DNA from: Prevotella sp. MA2016
GTDB lineage: Bacteria; Bacteroidota; Bacteroidia; Bacteroidales; Bacteroidaceae
Length of the DNA stretch: 64,000 nt
Assembly (NCBI RefSeq): GCF_000619825.1
Contig: NZ_JHUW01000008.1
Coordinates: 62,001-126,000 of the forward strand
Reading direction: 5' to 3'
The position numbers and the translations under genes are program-made. Below the pieces are notes generated by a model. It saw only the letters and a program-made list of their open reading frames with translations. It searched no databases and was not told where the DNA came from. Shown here one piece after another: positions 44,488 through 53,308 of the stretch (position 1 is its first letter; each line of letters begins with the position of its first letter).

Positions 44488-45648
44488 TTACTTACGATTC
44501 TTTGCTATCAGTTTCTTGATGGTCTCTACGCTTGCAGCGGTATAATAGCCATCCTCAGGGGTGTTCATACAGTAATCGATCAGTTTATCGATGGTCGATG
44601 TAGCCACGTGCATACGCGTGTCGGCCGAGGCATAGTAAATAAACACCTTTCCATCCTCGTCAGCAATCCAACCATTTGCAAAAGCCACGTTCATTACGTC
44701 ACCATAGTACTCACTTCCCTCAGGCACTAGGAAGTAGCCACCAGGGCGCGCAATCACCTGCGTGGGGTCATTGAGTGCTGTCATATACATGTACAGCACA
44801 TAACGTAGTCCGTCGGCCGTAGCACGCACACCATGCGCCAGATGCAGCCAACCTTTGGGCGTTTTGATGGGATGCGGACCCTCGCCATTCTTCACTTCGG
44901 TAATCGTATGGTATTTACGCTCGTAGATAATCTTCTCGTCGTGAATTTCAGCATGCGTGATGTCATCCACAAGCGCCCAACCAATACCGCCACCGCTACC
45001 AGTATCAATAAAACCATCCTGCGGACGGGTGTAGAACGCATATTTTCCTTTCACAAACTCAGGGTGCAGCACCACGTTACGCTGCTGGCTCTTGGTTTTC
45101 AAGTCAGGTAATCGGTACCAGTTTTTCAAATCTTTGGTACGCGCTATACCCGCAGTAGCCGTTGCAGCACTCAGGTCGCCAGGCTGCGAGTCGTCGTGAC
45201 GCTCAGCACAGAACACGCCGTATATCCAGCCATCCTCATGCTGTGTCAGTCGCATATCATAAACATTGGTAGCAGGCACCACATCATCCGGCATGGTGAT
45301 AGGCTCATCCCAGAAACGGAAGTTGTCGATACCATTCGGACTCTCAGCCACAGCAAAGTAACTCTTGCGGTCAGCCCCCTCTACACGCACCACCAAACAA
45401 TACTTTCCCTGCCATTTGATAGCACCTGCGTTCAGTGTGGCATTACACATAATACGCTGCATCAGATAAGGGTTGTCGTGCTCATCAAAGTCGTACTTCC
45501 ACTCCAGGGGCACATGTTCAGCCGTCACCACCGGGTTCTTGTACTTCTCGTAAATACCATTTCCCCACTCCAGGGGTTCGTTCTTTTTCGCAAGCAGCTC
45601 CTCATGATGTTTTCTCAGAGCCGCCACCTTCTGTTCAAACTCGCTCAT
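44488..45648 (-). CDS. GH130 4-O-beta-D-mannosyl-D-glucose phosphorylase
   Basis: The 386-residue protein matches GH130 subfamily 1 in length and sequence. VVPATNVYDMRLTQHEDGW places Asp131 as the general acid, the same number as reported for the B. fragilis enzyme. The five-bladed propeller motifs RNVVLHPEFVKGKYAFY, NGEGPHPIKTPKGWL and GDVMNVAFANGWIADEDG follow. It splits mannosyl-glucose with phosphate into alpha-mannose-1-phosphate and glucose in the cytoplasm, saving one ATP. No signal peptide is present. The gene starts 26 nt after the esterase-mannanase gene, across an A-rich spacer. Confidence 0.92.
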   Translation of the reverse strand: MSEFEQKVAALRKHHEELLAKKNEPLEWGNGIYEKYKNPVVTAEHVPLEWKYDFDEHDNPYLMQRIMCNATLNAGAIKWQGKYCLVVRVEGADRKSYFAVAESPNGIDNFRFWDEPITMPDDVVPATNVYDMRLTQHEDGWIYGVFCAERHDDSQPGDLSAATATAGIARTKDLKNWYRLPDLKTKSQQRNVVLHPEFVKGKYAFYTRPQDGFIDTGSGGGIGWALVDDITHAEIHDEKIIYERKYHTITEVKNGEGPHPIKTPKGWLHLAHGVRATADGLRYVLYMYMTALNDPTQVIARPGGYFLVPEGSEYYGDVMNVAFANGWIADEDGKVFIYYASADTRMHVATSTIDKLIDYCMNTPEDGYYTAASVETIKKLIAKNRK

Positions 45649-45674
45649 ATTTTATTTTTTATTTTTTTATTCTT

Positions 45675-47960
45675 TTATTTTTTTATTCTTCCCAAAAACA
45701 TCACGTTCTGGGCCTCCTTAAACGCTTTGCGGTAGTCATCCCCACAGGGTGTGCCCGGCACTGGTCCGAACCACTCCTTCTCGTAGTTGCGCCACAATAG
45801 GAAATAGCTGATGGGATATTTATCCATCTGTGGTTTCAGCACTCTGCTGAACCAGGTGGCGTCAGGGATATTCTTAAAGCCACACTCCGTCATCGCCAAC
45901 AGTTTACCGTTATTCTTGGCAAACTGTGTCAGGAATGTCAGGTCGCTGTTCACGGCCTTGATAAAATCCTGCTCCGAGCCCCACTGATAGGCATCCTCAC
46001 CTATCAGCGTCACGCGGTCGTTACCCGGGTAGCGCTGCATAAAGCGCTCCAGCGTCCAGCCACCATCCAGATTGGGCGAGTAGCTCCACAACAGGTTACT
46101 GAATCCACGCGCGTTCATTTCATCCTGTAGCAGGTTCCAAAGCGCCTTGAATTCGCTGTCGCTGCACAGTTTCTGTCCCCACCAGAACCACGAGCCGTTG
46201 TTCTCATGCCAGGGACGGAAGATGATGGGCACCGGCTGTCCGGCTTCATCCTTCAGACTTTCGAGGAAGTCGGCCAAGCGGGCCATCCACACTTTAAACA
46301 GGTCCGCCTTCACACCACCAGGCAGGATACTCTTTACCACCTTGTTGCTGGTCACATCCCAGGCCGTTCCGCCCGTCAGCGGGTTACGTGGATGCCAACT
46401 GATAGTCACCACGCCCCCACGCTTCACATGGGCCAGCAGTTCATCGTGTATGCGGGTAAAGGGCACGCTGTCCAGGTTCTTCTCATCCCCCATCTCTATG
46501 CCGCCAAGCTCAAAGCCCATCACAGCAGGATAGTCGCCCACGGTCAGTTTCACGTCGCTCTTACCATCCTCGTAGGCCCAACCGATACCGTAGAACGGAT
46601 CGTCCTGATGCCCAGCCATGTAACCTTTCTGTTGCAGACTCGTCAGTCTGTCGGCCAACTGCGTGGCTGTCGTCTGTTTCAACTCTTTCAGCAACCAAGC
46701 CTCCCAAGTGTCCCATTGCTCCTGATGCCAGAAGTGCCATGTTGCCTGATAAGGCTTTATCTCCTTCGGTCCCTTCACACTATTATAAGTAGCCCAGGCA
46801 CTGGTAGGAGGCACCACGTCGTCGTTATAGCCAAACGAGAACCAACCCTTCTGTCCCCCATCAATCAGTCGCGCAAAATTCACGCCATCATAATATCTCG
46901 AGACCTCAATTCTTCCACTCTTCCCTTCTTCCACTCTTCCACTCTTATAAAAGTAATGTGGCCATCCGCAGGCAGCTCCATTCAGCGAGTTCGTATGGTC
47001 GCAAAGCGCCGCATGCACAGGTGCATAACAGGTGAAGCGTTTGTCCAAACCAGCAGACGCCAACGTCAGGAATCCTCCTTGACTCGAGCCCGTCACACCA
47101 GCTTTCTGCCCATCCCATGGCGTATACTGCTCAATATAGTCCATCGCACGGATACAGCCTATGATAACATGGTGGTAGTAGTGCTTGTCGCGATGGTCCA
47201 TATTAAACTCCCAGTAGCCCTGCAGCGCACCGTTTCCCAGGTTGTCATACACCCCCTGCTCCATCGTCACAGGAATACCATGAATACCAATCTCCAGGGT
47301 AATCACCCCTTGCGAAGCCGTATATACATCCCCCCCATAGGGACGCACACCAGCACCGGGCACACGCAACAAGGCGGGATATTTTCCCTCGCGCACGGGC
47401 ACGCATAATATGCCATAGGTACGCGAGCCCCAGCGTTCGTTGTTAAAGCTTACTTCATATACGTTTACGTCCTTCGTACAACGCTCAGGCAGCAAACGTT
47501 TGGTAGGGTTCAGGTCGGTTTTTCGGGCTGCCGCAATCGACTGCTGCCAGAACTGCTCAAAATCCTGTGGCATCACGGTCGATGGTTGCAGTTTCTCCGG
47601 ACTAAACGCAGCGCCACATGCCCCGCGGTAATCCTTGCCATTCACATGGGCAGTCACATCCAGTCGGTAGAATCCCGGTTTTGTCATCTTGCCCTGCAGT
47701 TTCAGCACGCCATCCTTCAGTACCACGCTTTTGTGGATATCCTGATACATCTCAGGTCCCATGGCATAGTCGATAGCCACATTTTTCACCAGCGCCCCCT
47801 CCTGGCGCACCTCTACAGTAAAGGTCACCTTATCACCAGTATCATAGCGCCAATCAGCATGGTCGGGTTCCACAGTCACCACGACACTATTTCCACGTAT
47901 TTGTGCACACAGATTTATGACTGTTACTAAGCATAATGTGATTAATAATAATTTCTTCAT
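45675..47960 (-). CDS. CE7 acetyl esterase fused to GH26 endo-beta-mannanase
   Basis: The 761-residue secreted protein has a signal peptide (MKKLLLITLCLVTVINLCAQ) and an Ig-like N-terminal domain (about 25-115). A CE7/AXE1 esterase domain (to about 430) has nucleophile Ser293 in GSSQGG, Asp in FGYNDDVVPPTSA and His in FWHQEQW. The GH26 domain (about 435-761) starts YMAGHQDDPFYGIGWAYEDG and has acid/base Glu586 in RPWHENNG and nucleophile Glu692 in MTECG. Both active sites look complete. It should remove acetyl groups and cut the mannan backbone in the periplasm. Esterase residues 339-350 are encoded by an 8-nt tandem repeat. It leads the mannan operon. Confidence 0.9.
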   Translation of the reverse strand: MKKLLLITLCLVTVINLCAQIRGNSVVVTVEPDHADWRYDTGDKVTFTVEVRQEGALVKNVAIDYAMGPEMYQDIHKSVVLKDGVLKLQGKMTKPGFYRLDVTAHVNGKDYRGACGAAFSPEKLQPSTVMPQDFEQFWQQSIAAARKTDLNPTKRLLPERCTKDVNVYEVSFNNERWGSRTYGILCVPVREGKYPALLRVPGAGVRPYGGDVYTASQGVITLEIGIHGIPVTMEQGVYDNLGNGALQGYWEFNMDHRDKHYYHHVIIGCIRAMDYIEQYTPWDGQKAGVTGSSQGGFLTLASAGLDKRFTCYAPVHAALCDHTNSLNGAACGWPHYFYKSGRVEEGKSGRIEVSRYYDGVNFARLIDGGQKGWFSFGYNDDVVPPTSAWATYNSVKGPKEIKPYQATWHFWHQEQWDTWEAWLLKELKQTTATQLADRLTSLQQKGYMAGHQDDPFYGIGWAYEDGKSDVKLTVGDYPAVMGFELGGIEMGDEKNLDSVPFTRIHDELLAHVKRGGVVTISWHPRNPLTGGTAWDVTSNKVVKSILPGGVKADLFKVWMARLADFLESLKDEAGQPVPIIFRPWHENNGSWFWWGQKLCSDSEFKALWNLLQDEMNARGFSNLLWSYSPNLDGGWTLERFMQRYPGNDRVTLIGEDAYQWGSEQDFIKAVNSDLTFLTQFAKNNGKLLAMTECGFKNIPDATWFSRVLKPQMDKYPISYFLLWRNYEKEWFGPVPGTPCGDDYRKAFKEAQNVMFLGRIKK
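46914..46945. repeat. Tandem 8-nt repeat inside the esterase coding region
   Basis: Three exact copies of TCCACTCT and one degenerate copy (TCCCTTCT, second) stand head to tail. They encode part of KSGRVEEGKSGRIEVS in the fusion enzyme. A gain or loss of one unit would shift the reading frame. Confidence 0.8.
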
Positions 47961-47986
47961 AACTTTTAGCTATTCGATATCGGGTG

Positions 47987-48016
47987 CAAAGATACGATAT
48001 CTTTCTGAAACTCCAA
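47987..48016 (-). promoter_or_regulatory. Promoter of the mannan operon
   Basis: On the minus strand TTG at 48016-48014 and TATCTTTG at 47994-47987 are 19 bp apart. The leader would be about 20-25 nt. No regulator gene or SusC/SusD pair adjoins. The rest of 47961-48189 holds a plus-strand -7 element TAATTTTG at 48155-48162 and nothing else recognised. Confidence 0.6.
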
Positions 48017-48189
48017 TACTTTTTTTTGCTCAATCATTATACTTTTTCACCAAGAAAAAAAGTACATCTAACAGAATATCAAAAAATGCGACCACATATC
48101 GTTAATTATTCTAAAAACACAAATATGTTTACGCATAATTAGCAATTAAATATGTAATTTTGCAATTTGGAATTAATACATATCACTAT

Positions 48190-49164
48190 ATGGAGAAAAA
48201 AGATTTTATCTACATTTGTACCAAAGCAGCGGCTGGTATAATAGTGGCGATTGGCTTTTTTGCCGCAGTCCCAATGATTATGCTGGCCATGGAAATTATT
48301 GGTGCCAGAATGGCTCCTGAGAACATGGAACTACCATTCACATTAAAACGATTCGGACTTGACGAAATTGAAGCAAACACCCCCGGAATGCTCACAACTT
48401 ATGTCATATCCTTGTTCATAACCTTATCAGCAGTTTTCTATACTTTGCTACATTCATTGATGCGTTCTGCTTTCCAATTCAAGCCAATGAAGCGAATTGA
48501 GCAGATCATTGTAGGAGGTATATTCTTGATATCACTCTTCACACTGGTTTCTACTACTAAAAATATTTTAGAGGCCAGTTCGAAAGCATTATTAGCAGAG
48601 GAGGAGAATCGCAACACCTATATGGGAGCTCAGATGGATGAGTTTAGTAAGAATTATCTCATAAAAAATGGTTGGACACTAGTGAAGCATGAGTATTGTA
48701 ACGACAGCTACGTACGAAAAGGCGAATTCTACACAGGCGACCCAGAACATCCATATCTTGATGCTTGGAATCCTGCTGGACAACAAATTTACCACGCCGA
48801 AAAGCGTCAGCCAGTAGAACCAGGTACCTATCGCATTATTTGCAGTGCACGTGCAGAAGGCAACGGATGCTACATTTTTGCGACGACAACCAGTAAGAAG
48901 AGTGGCTTAAAACTTGTTGAAGTTCCTCATTACGGCAACACAGGTGGTGAATTGTGGGACAATGCTCCTGAAGGCTCAGACATCAAGGAGGCCAATAACG
49001 GCGAAGGATTCGGATGGAGCAAAGTAGTTGTTACAATTGAAGTTAAAGACACCGACACACTGGTGTTTGGTGTAACAACAGACTCCAGCTTCACCGGCAA
49101 GCCTTATAATTCTAAGTGGTTCTCTGCTGCCGACTTCGAAGTAGAGCGAATCAATATTGACTAA
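48190..49164 (+). CDS. Membrane protein with C-terminal beta domain, unknown function
   Basis: The 324-residue protein has three hydrophobic segments (about 11-35, 68-90 and 105-125). A soluble part of about 190 residues follows with a jelly-roll-like pattern: YLDAWNPAGQQIYHAEKRQP, VEPGTYRIICSARAEGNGCY and the end WFSAADFEVERINID. That pattern resembles carbohydrate-binding or galactose-binding-like modules of this phylum, but no family could be named. ATG 48190 is preferred to a TTG that overlaps the -7 element. It is convergent with the BadF-type kinase gene, 5 nt away. Confidence 0.72.
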   Translation: MEKKDFIYICTKAAAGIIVAIGFFAAVPMIMLAMEIIGARMAPENMELPFTLKRFGLDEIEANTPGMLTTYVISLFITLSAVFYTLLHSLMRSAFQFKPMKRIEQIIVGGIFLISLFTLVSTTKNILEASSKALLAEEENRNTYMGAQMDEFSKNYLIKNGWTLVKHEYCNDSYVRKGEFYTGDPEHPYLDAWNPAGQQIYHAEKRQPVEPGTYRIICSARAEGNGCYIFATTTSKKSGLKLVEVPHYGNTGGELWDNAPEGSDIKEANNGEGFGWSKVVVTIEVKDTDTLVFGVTTDSSFTGKPYNSKWFSAADFEVERINID

Positions 49165-49169
49165 AGCAT

Positions 49170-50015
49170 TTAAGAGTTCTGATGGTAGGTTATCAAACCT
49201 TCCATCGGACTTTTTAATATAGTACCTACACGATAGCCTAGTGTTTGCAGCACTAGGCTTAATTGTGTACGATAATACCAAGCTATACTACCTACAAACG
49301 AAACAGGAAGTTCACGACGACCGTAACGTGACAAGTGCAGATTGGCAAAATCACTAAAAGTGCTATAAACCATATCCCGTATCCCATCATCATCAAGATG
49401 ACGGTAAACAAATTCAGAAAGAGATGCTAAAAAACGATTTGGCTGAGGCTGACGATACACCTTATCAATGATATCCGCCAAATGTAGCCCAGTCTCTTGC
49501 TCAAAAAGCATACGCATATGCTGTGACAACACACCAGTATAAATATCATGAACCAAGTGCTTGCCTAATACTGCACCGCTACCCTCATCGCCAATAATAT
49601 ATCCCAAAGCAGGTGTATTATGAACGATGTTCTTTCCGTCGAAAATACAGGAGTTTGCACCTGTACCAAGAATACAAGCTATTCCCCAAGTATGACCACA
49701 CAAAGCACGTGCAGCCCCTAGCATATCGCTATGAGCTTCAATGGTAGCTGCAGTTGGAAATGCTTCTCGCAGCAAATCTATCATACGCTTCTCAACTTCA
49801 GGGCGCACACCACTTCCATAAAAAAATACATCTGTAACCTTGACATCACCCAATTGTGACAACAAATCATGATTAACAACTTCACGAATCTCGTCATCAG
49901 ACATATGAAACGGATTAAGCCCAACAGTATGGACCTCAATAAGCGGCGTCATGTTATCTGCGTCTATGCAAACCCAATCGGTCTTTGTACTACCACTATC
50001 GGCAATGAGAATCAT
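49170..50015 (-). CDS. BadF/BadG-type ATPase, N-acetylglucosamine kinase-like
   Basis: The 281-residue protein has the sugar-kinase/Hsp70/actin fold: ILIADSGSTKTDW is the phosphate-1 loop, ACILGTGANSCIFDG the second, and GYIIGDEGSGAVLGKHL the family signature. Small members of this family in Bacteroidota are annotated as N-acetylglucosamine kinase-like. The phosphorylated substrate is not certain. ATG 50015 is chosen because it directly precedes the phosphate loop; a longer in-frame start would overlap the -7 element TACTTTTG (50059-50052). Confidence 0.85.
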   Translation of the reverse strand: MILIADSGSTKTDWVCIDADNMTPLIEVHTVGLNPFHMSDDEIREVVNHDLLSQLGDVKVTDVFFYGSGVRPEVEKRMIDLLREAFPTAATIEAHSDMLGAARALCGHTWGIACILGTGANSCIFDGKNIVHNTPALGYIIGDEGSGAVLGKHLVHDIYTGVLSQHMRMLFEQETGLHLADIIDKVYRQPQPNRFLASLSEFVYRHLDDDGIRDMVYSTFSDFANLHLSRYGRRELPVSFVGSIAWYYRTQLSLVLQTLGYRVGTILKSPMEGLITYHQNS

Positions 50016-50120
50016 AACTAAACAAATTATATAAAACAATTGATTTTGGTGCAAAAGTAATAAAAAAAAGGAGAATATGCAGAAAATAAAGAAAAAAACA
50101 GTATATTTGCAAACAAATTA

Positions 50121-52481
50121 ATGAGCATTTTACCGAATATGAAAAGATTATTGGCATTCTGTTTTTTCGCTCTGGCCTTTGTACTAGACGCCAGTGCTGT
50201 ACTGAAAGAGAAGGATTTGGAACAGACGTTGGGAATATTGCGCACAGAGTTAAAGCAATACAATAACGAGTTGGACCGTCGTTCAAGTGTACGCAGAGAT
50301 CGCACAAAACGACTCATACAGCAACTTATGTCGACAATGAAACGAGCAGATCAGAATGCGTTGATGTTATACTCGCAGCAGCAAGACAATGTGTTCGACT
50401 TAACTTATGCTTGCCACGAAGCTACTCAACAATATCGTGATTTCCATCGTCAGCAGCTACCTTTCACAAGTTTCTTAGAAAAGACTGAAAGTGAAATTGC
50501 CAGGTACGACAGTTTGGTAAACCACCTACAAGGAATACCTACACGTATGATGACAAATTATGGCGCAAAAAATCGCGATTCATGCCTTGTATTAGCACGT
50601 AGTATTCGCAACAAGCTGGAAGACAATGCCAGTACTCTGAGACGCAACATATATCTTTACAACAAAGCAGAGAACCGCCTGAGTGAGTTAAACGAATATG
50701 CACACAAGCGCTATACCGACATACAGCAGAATATTTTCATTAATGGCGGTGACAGTTACCCTACCCTACTAAAGAACATAGGCCGACGCTGGCAACAAGT
50801 TAGCGACAACCTGCGTAAGAAGTATAGTTTTAATGCCAATGCCAACTCGCAATGGAGTCCGCAATGGATATTCGGCATGTTCCTTGGTATCATCTTTTAT
50901 GTTATTGTCGCCATCATACTCAATTTATTATTTTTTAAATTCTTACTTCCAAGTAGAATCAAGACCGAGGAGTTCAGGAAAAAGCGCTTATGCATTATCA
51001 TGGCCACTACTACAATTACCTTTGCCATCATTCAGGGTCTGGTAATCAACAACTCCAGTCAAAACTTTCTGATCATGGCATCAAATCTGCTTGTAGAGTA
51101 TTCATGGCTATTGGCTGTCATCCTCATATCTCTGCTACTACGCGTTAAAGGCGATCAGATCAAGAGTGCCTTCCGTATATATGCGCCACTGATAGCGATA
51201 GGATTTATTGTCATAGGATGCCGCATTATACTCATCCCCAACGAGTTGGTCAACTTAACATTGCCACCAGTATTACTATTAAGCGCCCTATGGCAATGGA
51301 GCGTCATCAGGCGACACAATCAGAATATTCCACGTAGCGACATCTTTTACACTTACGTATCATTAATTGTTTTCGTAGCATCCGTCATATGTTCTATGGC
51401 AGGCTACACACTATTTGCTGTGCAACTCATTATATGGTGGATTATGCAGCTCACGTGTATCCTAACCATCACTTGCATCAGTCGTTACCTAGAGATATAT
51501 GCAAAGCGTAAACGTTTGACAGTCAAACCAATAACAAAGACATGGGCTTACTATTTGATAGAGAAAGTGATAATCCCTGTTATGGGTGTTCACTCTATCA
51601 TGCTAAGTGTTTATTGGGCAGCCAAGGTCTTCAATCTTACGGATATGTGCATGCGCATATTTATGTACAACGTCATCGATTTAGAAAACCTCAAGGTATC
51701 CATTGCCAAGCTCACCATGGTGGTCACCACATGGTTTATTTTCCGCTACATTTCAAAAACGATATTGTCATTTCTCCGAATGCATTATGAAATCAGCGAC
51801 CCATCTACAGCTGCCAGCAAAGAAGTCATGGGTCGGAATGTCATTCAAGTGTTGGTATGGGGTATGTGGCTCATGTTTTCACTGTCGTTATTAAACATCA
51901 GCCTTGCGTGGTTGCTAGCCATATCGGGAGGTTTGTCAACCGGTATTGGTTTCGCTTCGAAGGATATCATTGAGAATATTTACTATGGCGCCTCGCTGAT
52001 GGCTGGTCGTATCAAAGTTGGCGACTGGATTGACGTAGACGGCACTATGGGTAAGGTAGTATCAATCAGTTACACTTCAACAGTGGTGGAATCCATTTTG
52101 GGGGAAGTTATTACATTCCAAAACGCACAATTGTTTACCAAGAATTACAAAAATCTGACACGCAACCACGGTTACGTTTTGGCAGTTGTTCCATTCGGAG
52201 TTGCATATGGCGCGAACCTTAAGGAGGTAACTAACATGATTGAAGAAGCAGTAAACAGCATGCACCATCAGTATCTTGATCCCGAGAAACAGGCAAAGGT
52301 AGTTGTATCCGAGATGGCAGATTCCAGCGTGAATTTCAAGTTGACAGTATGGACCGAGGCTCCCAAGCGTTCGGTTGTTGTCAGCGACATGTTAAAATGC
52401 ATCTATAATACGCTGAATGAACATAATATCTCTATACCATTCCCTCAGCGAGATATACATATCATACAAAATCCACAGTAA
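50121..52481 (+). CDS. MscS-type mechanosensitive channel with periplasmic and extra membrane segments
   Basis: The 786-residue protein has a signal peptide (MKRLLAFCFFALAFVLDASA) and a coiled-coil periplasmic part (about 30-240). Several membrane helices follow, then the MscS core: SLAWLLAISGGLSTGIGFAS is the pore helix, followed by DIIENIYYGASLMAG and VGDWIDVDGTMGKVVSISYT in the beta domain. It resembles the larger MscK/YbdG-like channels. It protects against osmotic downshock. The start could be 50121 or the ATG at 50139, which begins the signal peptide; TATATTTG at 50102-50109 lies just upstream. Confidence 0.9.
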   Translation: MSILPNMKRLLAFCFFALAFVLDASAVLKEKDLEQTLGILRTELKQYNNELDRRSSVRRDRTKRLIQQLMSTMKRADQNALMLYSQQQDNVFDLTYACHEATQQYRDFHRQQLPFTSFLEKTESEIARYDSLVNHLQGIPTRMMTNYGAKNRDSCLVLARSIRNKLEDNASTLRRNIYLYNKAENRLSELNEYAHKRYTDIQQNIFINGGDSYPTLLKNIGRRWQQVSDNLRKKYSFNANANSQWSPQWIFGMFLGIIFYVIVAIILNLLFFKFLLPSRIKTEEFRKKRLCIIMATTTITFAIIQGLVINNSSQNFLIMASNLLVEYSWLLAVILISLLLRVKGDQIKSAFRIYAPLIAIGFIVIGCRIILIPNELVNLTLPPVLLLSALWQWSVIRRHNQNIPRSDIFYTYVSLIVFVASVICSMAGYTLFAVQLIIWWIMQLTCILTITCISRYLEIYAKRKRLTVKPITKTWAYYLIEKVIIPVMGVHSIMLSVYWAAKVFNLTDMCMRIFMYNVIDLENLKVSIAKLTMVVTTWFIFRYISKTILSFLRMHYEISDPSTAASKEVMGRNVIQVLVWGMWLMFSLSLLNISLAWLLAISGGLSTGIGFASKDIIENIYYGASLMAGRIKVGDWIDVDGTMGKVVSISYTSTVVESILGEVITFQNAQLFTKNYKNLTRNHGYVLAVVPFGVAYGANLKEVTNMIEEAVNSMHHQYLDPEKQAKVVVSEMADSSVNFKLTVWTEAPKRSVVVSDMLKCIYNTLNEHNISIPFPQRDIHIIQNPQ

Positions 52482-52503
52482 AACTGAATTATTTTATAAA
52501 TAA

Positions 52504-52535
52504 TTTGGCAAATTTATAGAAAATGCGTATTTTTG
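52504..52535 (+). promoter_or_regulatory. Promoter of the kdsA operon
   Basis: TTTG at 52504-52507 and TATTTTTG at 52528-52535 are exactly 20 bp apart. The start codon follows after 11 nt, so the leader is only a few nucleotides. Confidence 0.75.
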
Positions 52536-52546
52536 CAGCATAAATT

Positions 52547-53308
52547 ATGAGCAACATGACAACTATTATAGCAGGTCCATGTGTTATCGAGTCGGCAGAA
52601 CTGCTTGACACGGTAGCAAAGAAATTGTTGAGTATCAACAAAAAGCATGGCACAGATATTATTTTCAAAGCATCGTTTGATAAGGCTAACCGTACTTCTA
52701 TCACCTCATTTCGAGGTCCTGGTATTGATCGCGGTCTGCAAATGTTGGCTGACATCAAATCAAAATACGGATTACGCATACTTACAGACATCCATGAGAG
52801 TTGGCAGGCACAACCTGTTGGCGAAGTATGCGACGTCATACAAATCCCAGCCTTTCTGTGTCGCCAGACAGACTTGATTGTAGCTGCAGCAAGAACAGGT
52901 GCAATAGTAAACATCAAAAAAGCCCAATTCTTGTCAGGAAAAGACATGGTCTATCCAGTTGGCAAGGCTAAAGATGCAGGCGCCAAAGAAGTCTGGTTAA
53001 CTGAGCGCGGCAATATGATGGGTTACAACAATTTGGTGGTTGATTTCCGCAATATCCCCGATATGTTGGAGATAGTCCCCACAGTTATTATGGACTGTAC
53101 CCATAGTGTCCAGCGCCCTGGTGGAAGTAACGGCAAAACAGGAGGCGACCGTCGTTTCGTTCCTCAAATGGCCCTGGCAGCCAAAGCATTTGGTGCTACC
53201 GGTTATTTCTTCGAAGTACACCCTACTCCTGATCAAGGCCTTAGCGATGCCGCCAACATGTTAGAGCTCGACAAACTCGAGAGTCTAGTACAAAAACTAT
53301 TAGCATAA
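52547..53308 (+). CDS. kdsA: 3-deoxy-8-phosphooctulonate (KDO-8-P) synthase
   Basis: The 253-residue TIM-barrel enzyme begins MTTIIAGPCVIESAELL. The Cys at position 12 marks the metal-dependent class of KDO-8-P synthases; the metal-independent class has Asn there. FKASFDKANRTS, ILTDIHE, DVIQIPAFLCRQTDL and MDCTHSVQRPGG are conserved. It joins phosphoenolpyruvate and arabinose-5-phosphate to make KDO-8-phosphate for the inner core of lipopolysaccharide. It is shorter than the E. coli enzyme (284). Its stop and the kdsD start share one base (TAATG). Confidence 0.95.
   Translation: MSNMTTIIAGPCVIESAELLDTVAKKLLSINKKHGTDIIFKASFDKANRTSITSFRGPGIDRGLQMLADIKSKYGLRILTDIHESWQAQPVGEVCDVIQIPAFLCRQTDLIVAAARTGAIVNIKKAQFLSGKDMVYPVGKAKDAGAKEVWLTERGNMMGYNNLVVDFRNIPDMLEIVPTVIMDCTHSVQRPGGSNGKTGGDRRFVPQMALAAKAFGATGYFFEVHPTPDQGLSDAANMLELDKLESLVQKLLA

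Noticed and set aside
46206..47408. Long open frame (400 codons) on the plus strand
   Set aside because: It is antisense to the esterase-mannanase gene and looks like a shadow of its codon bias.
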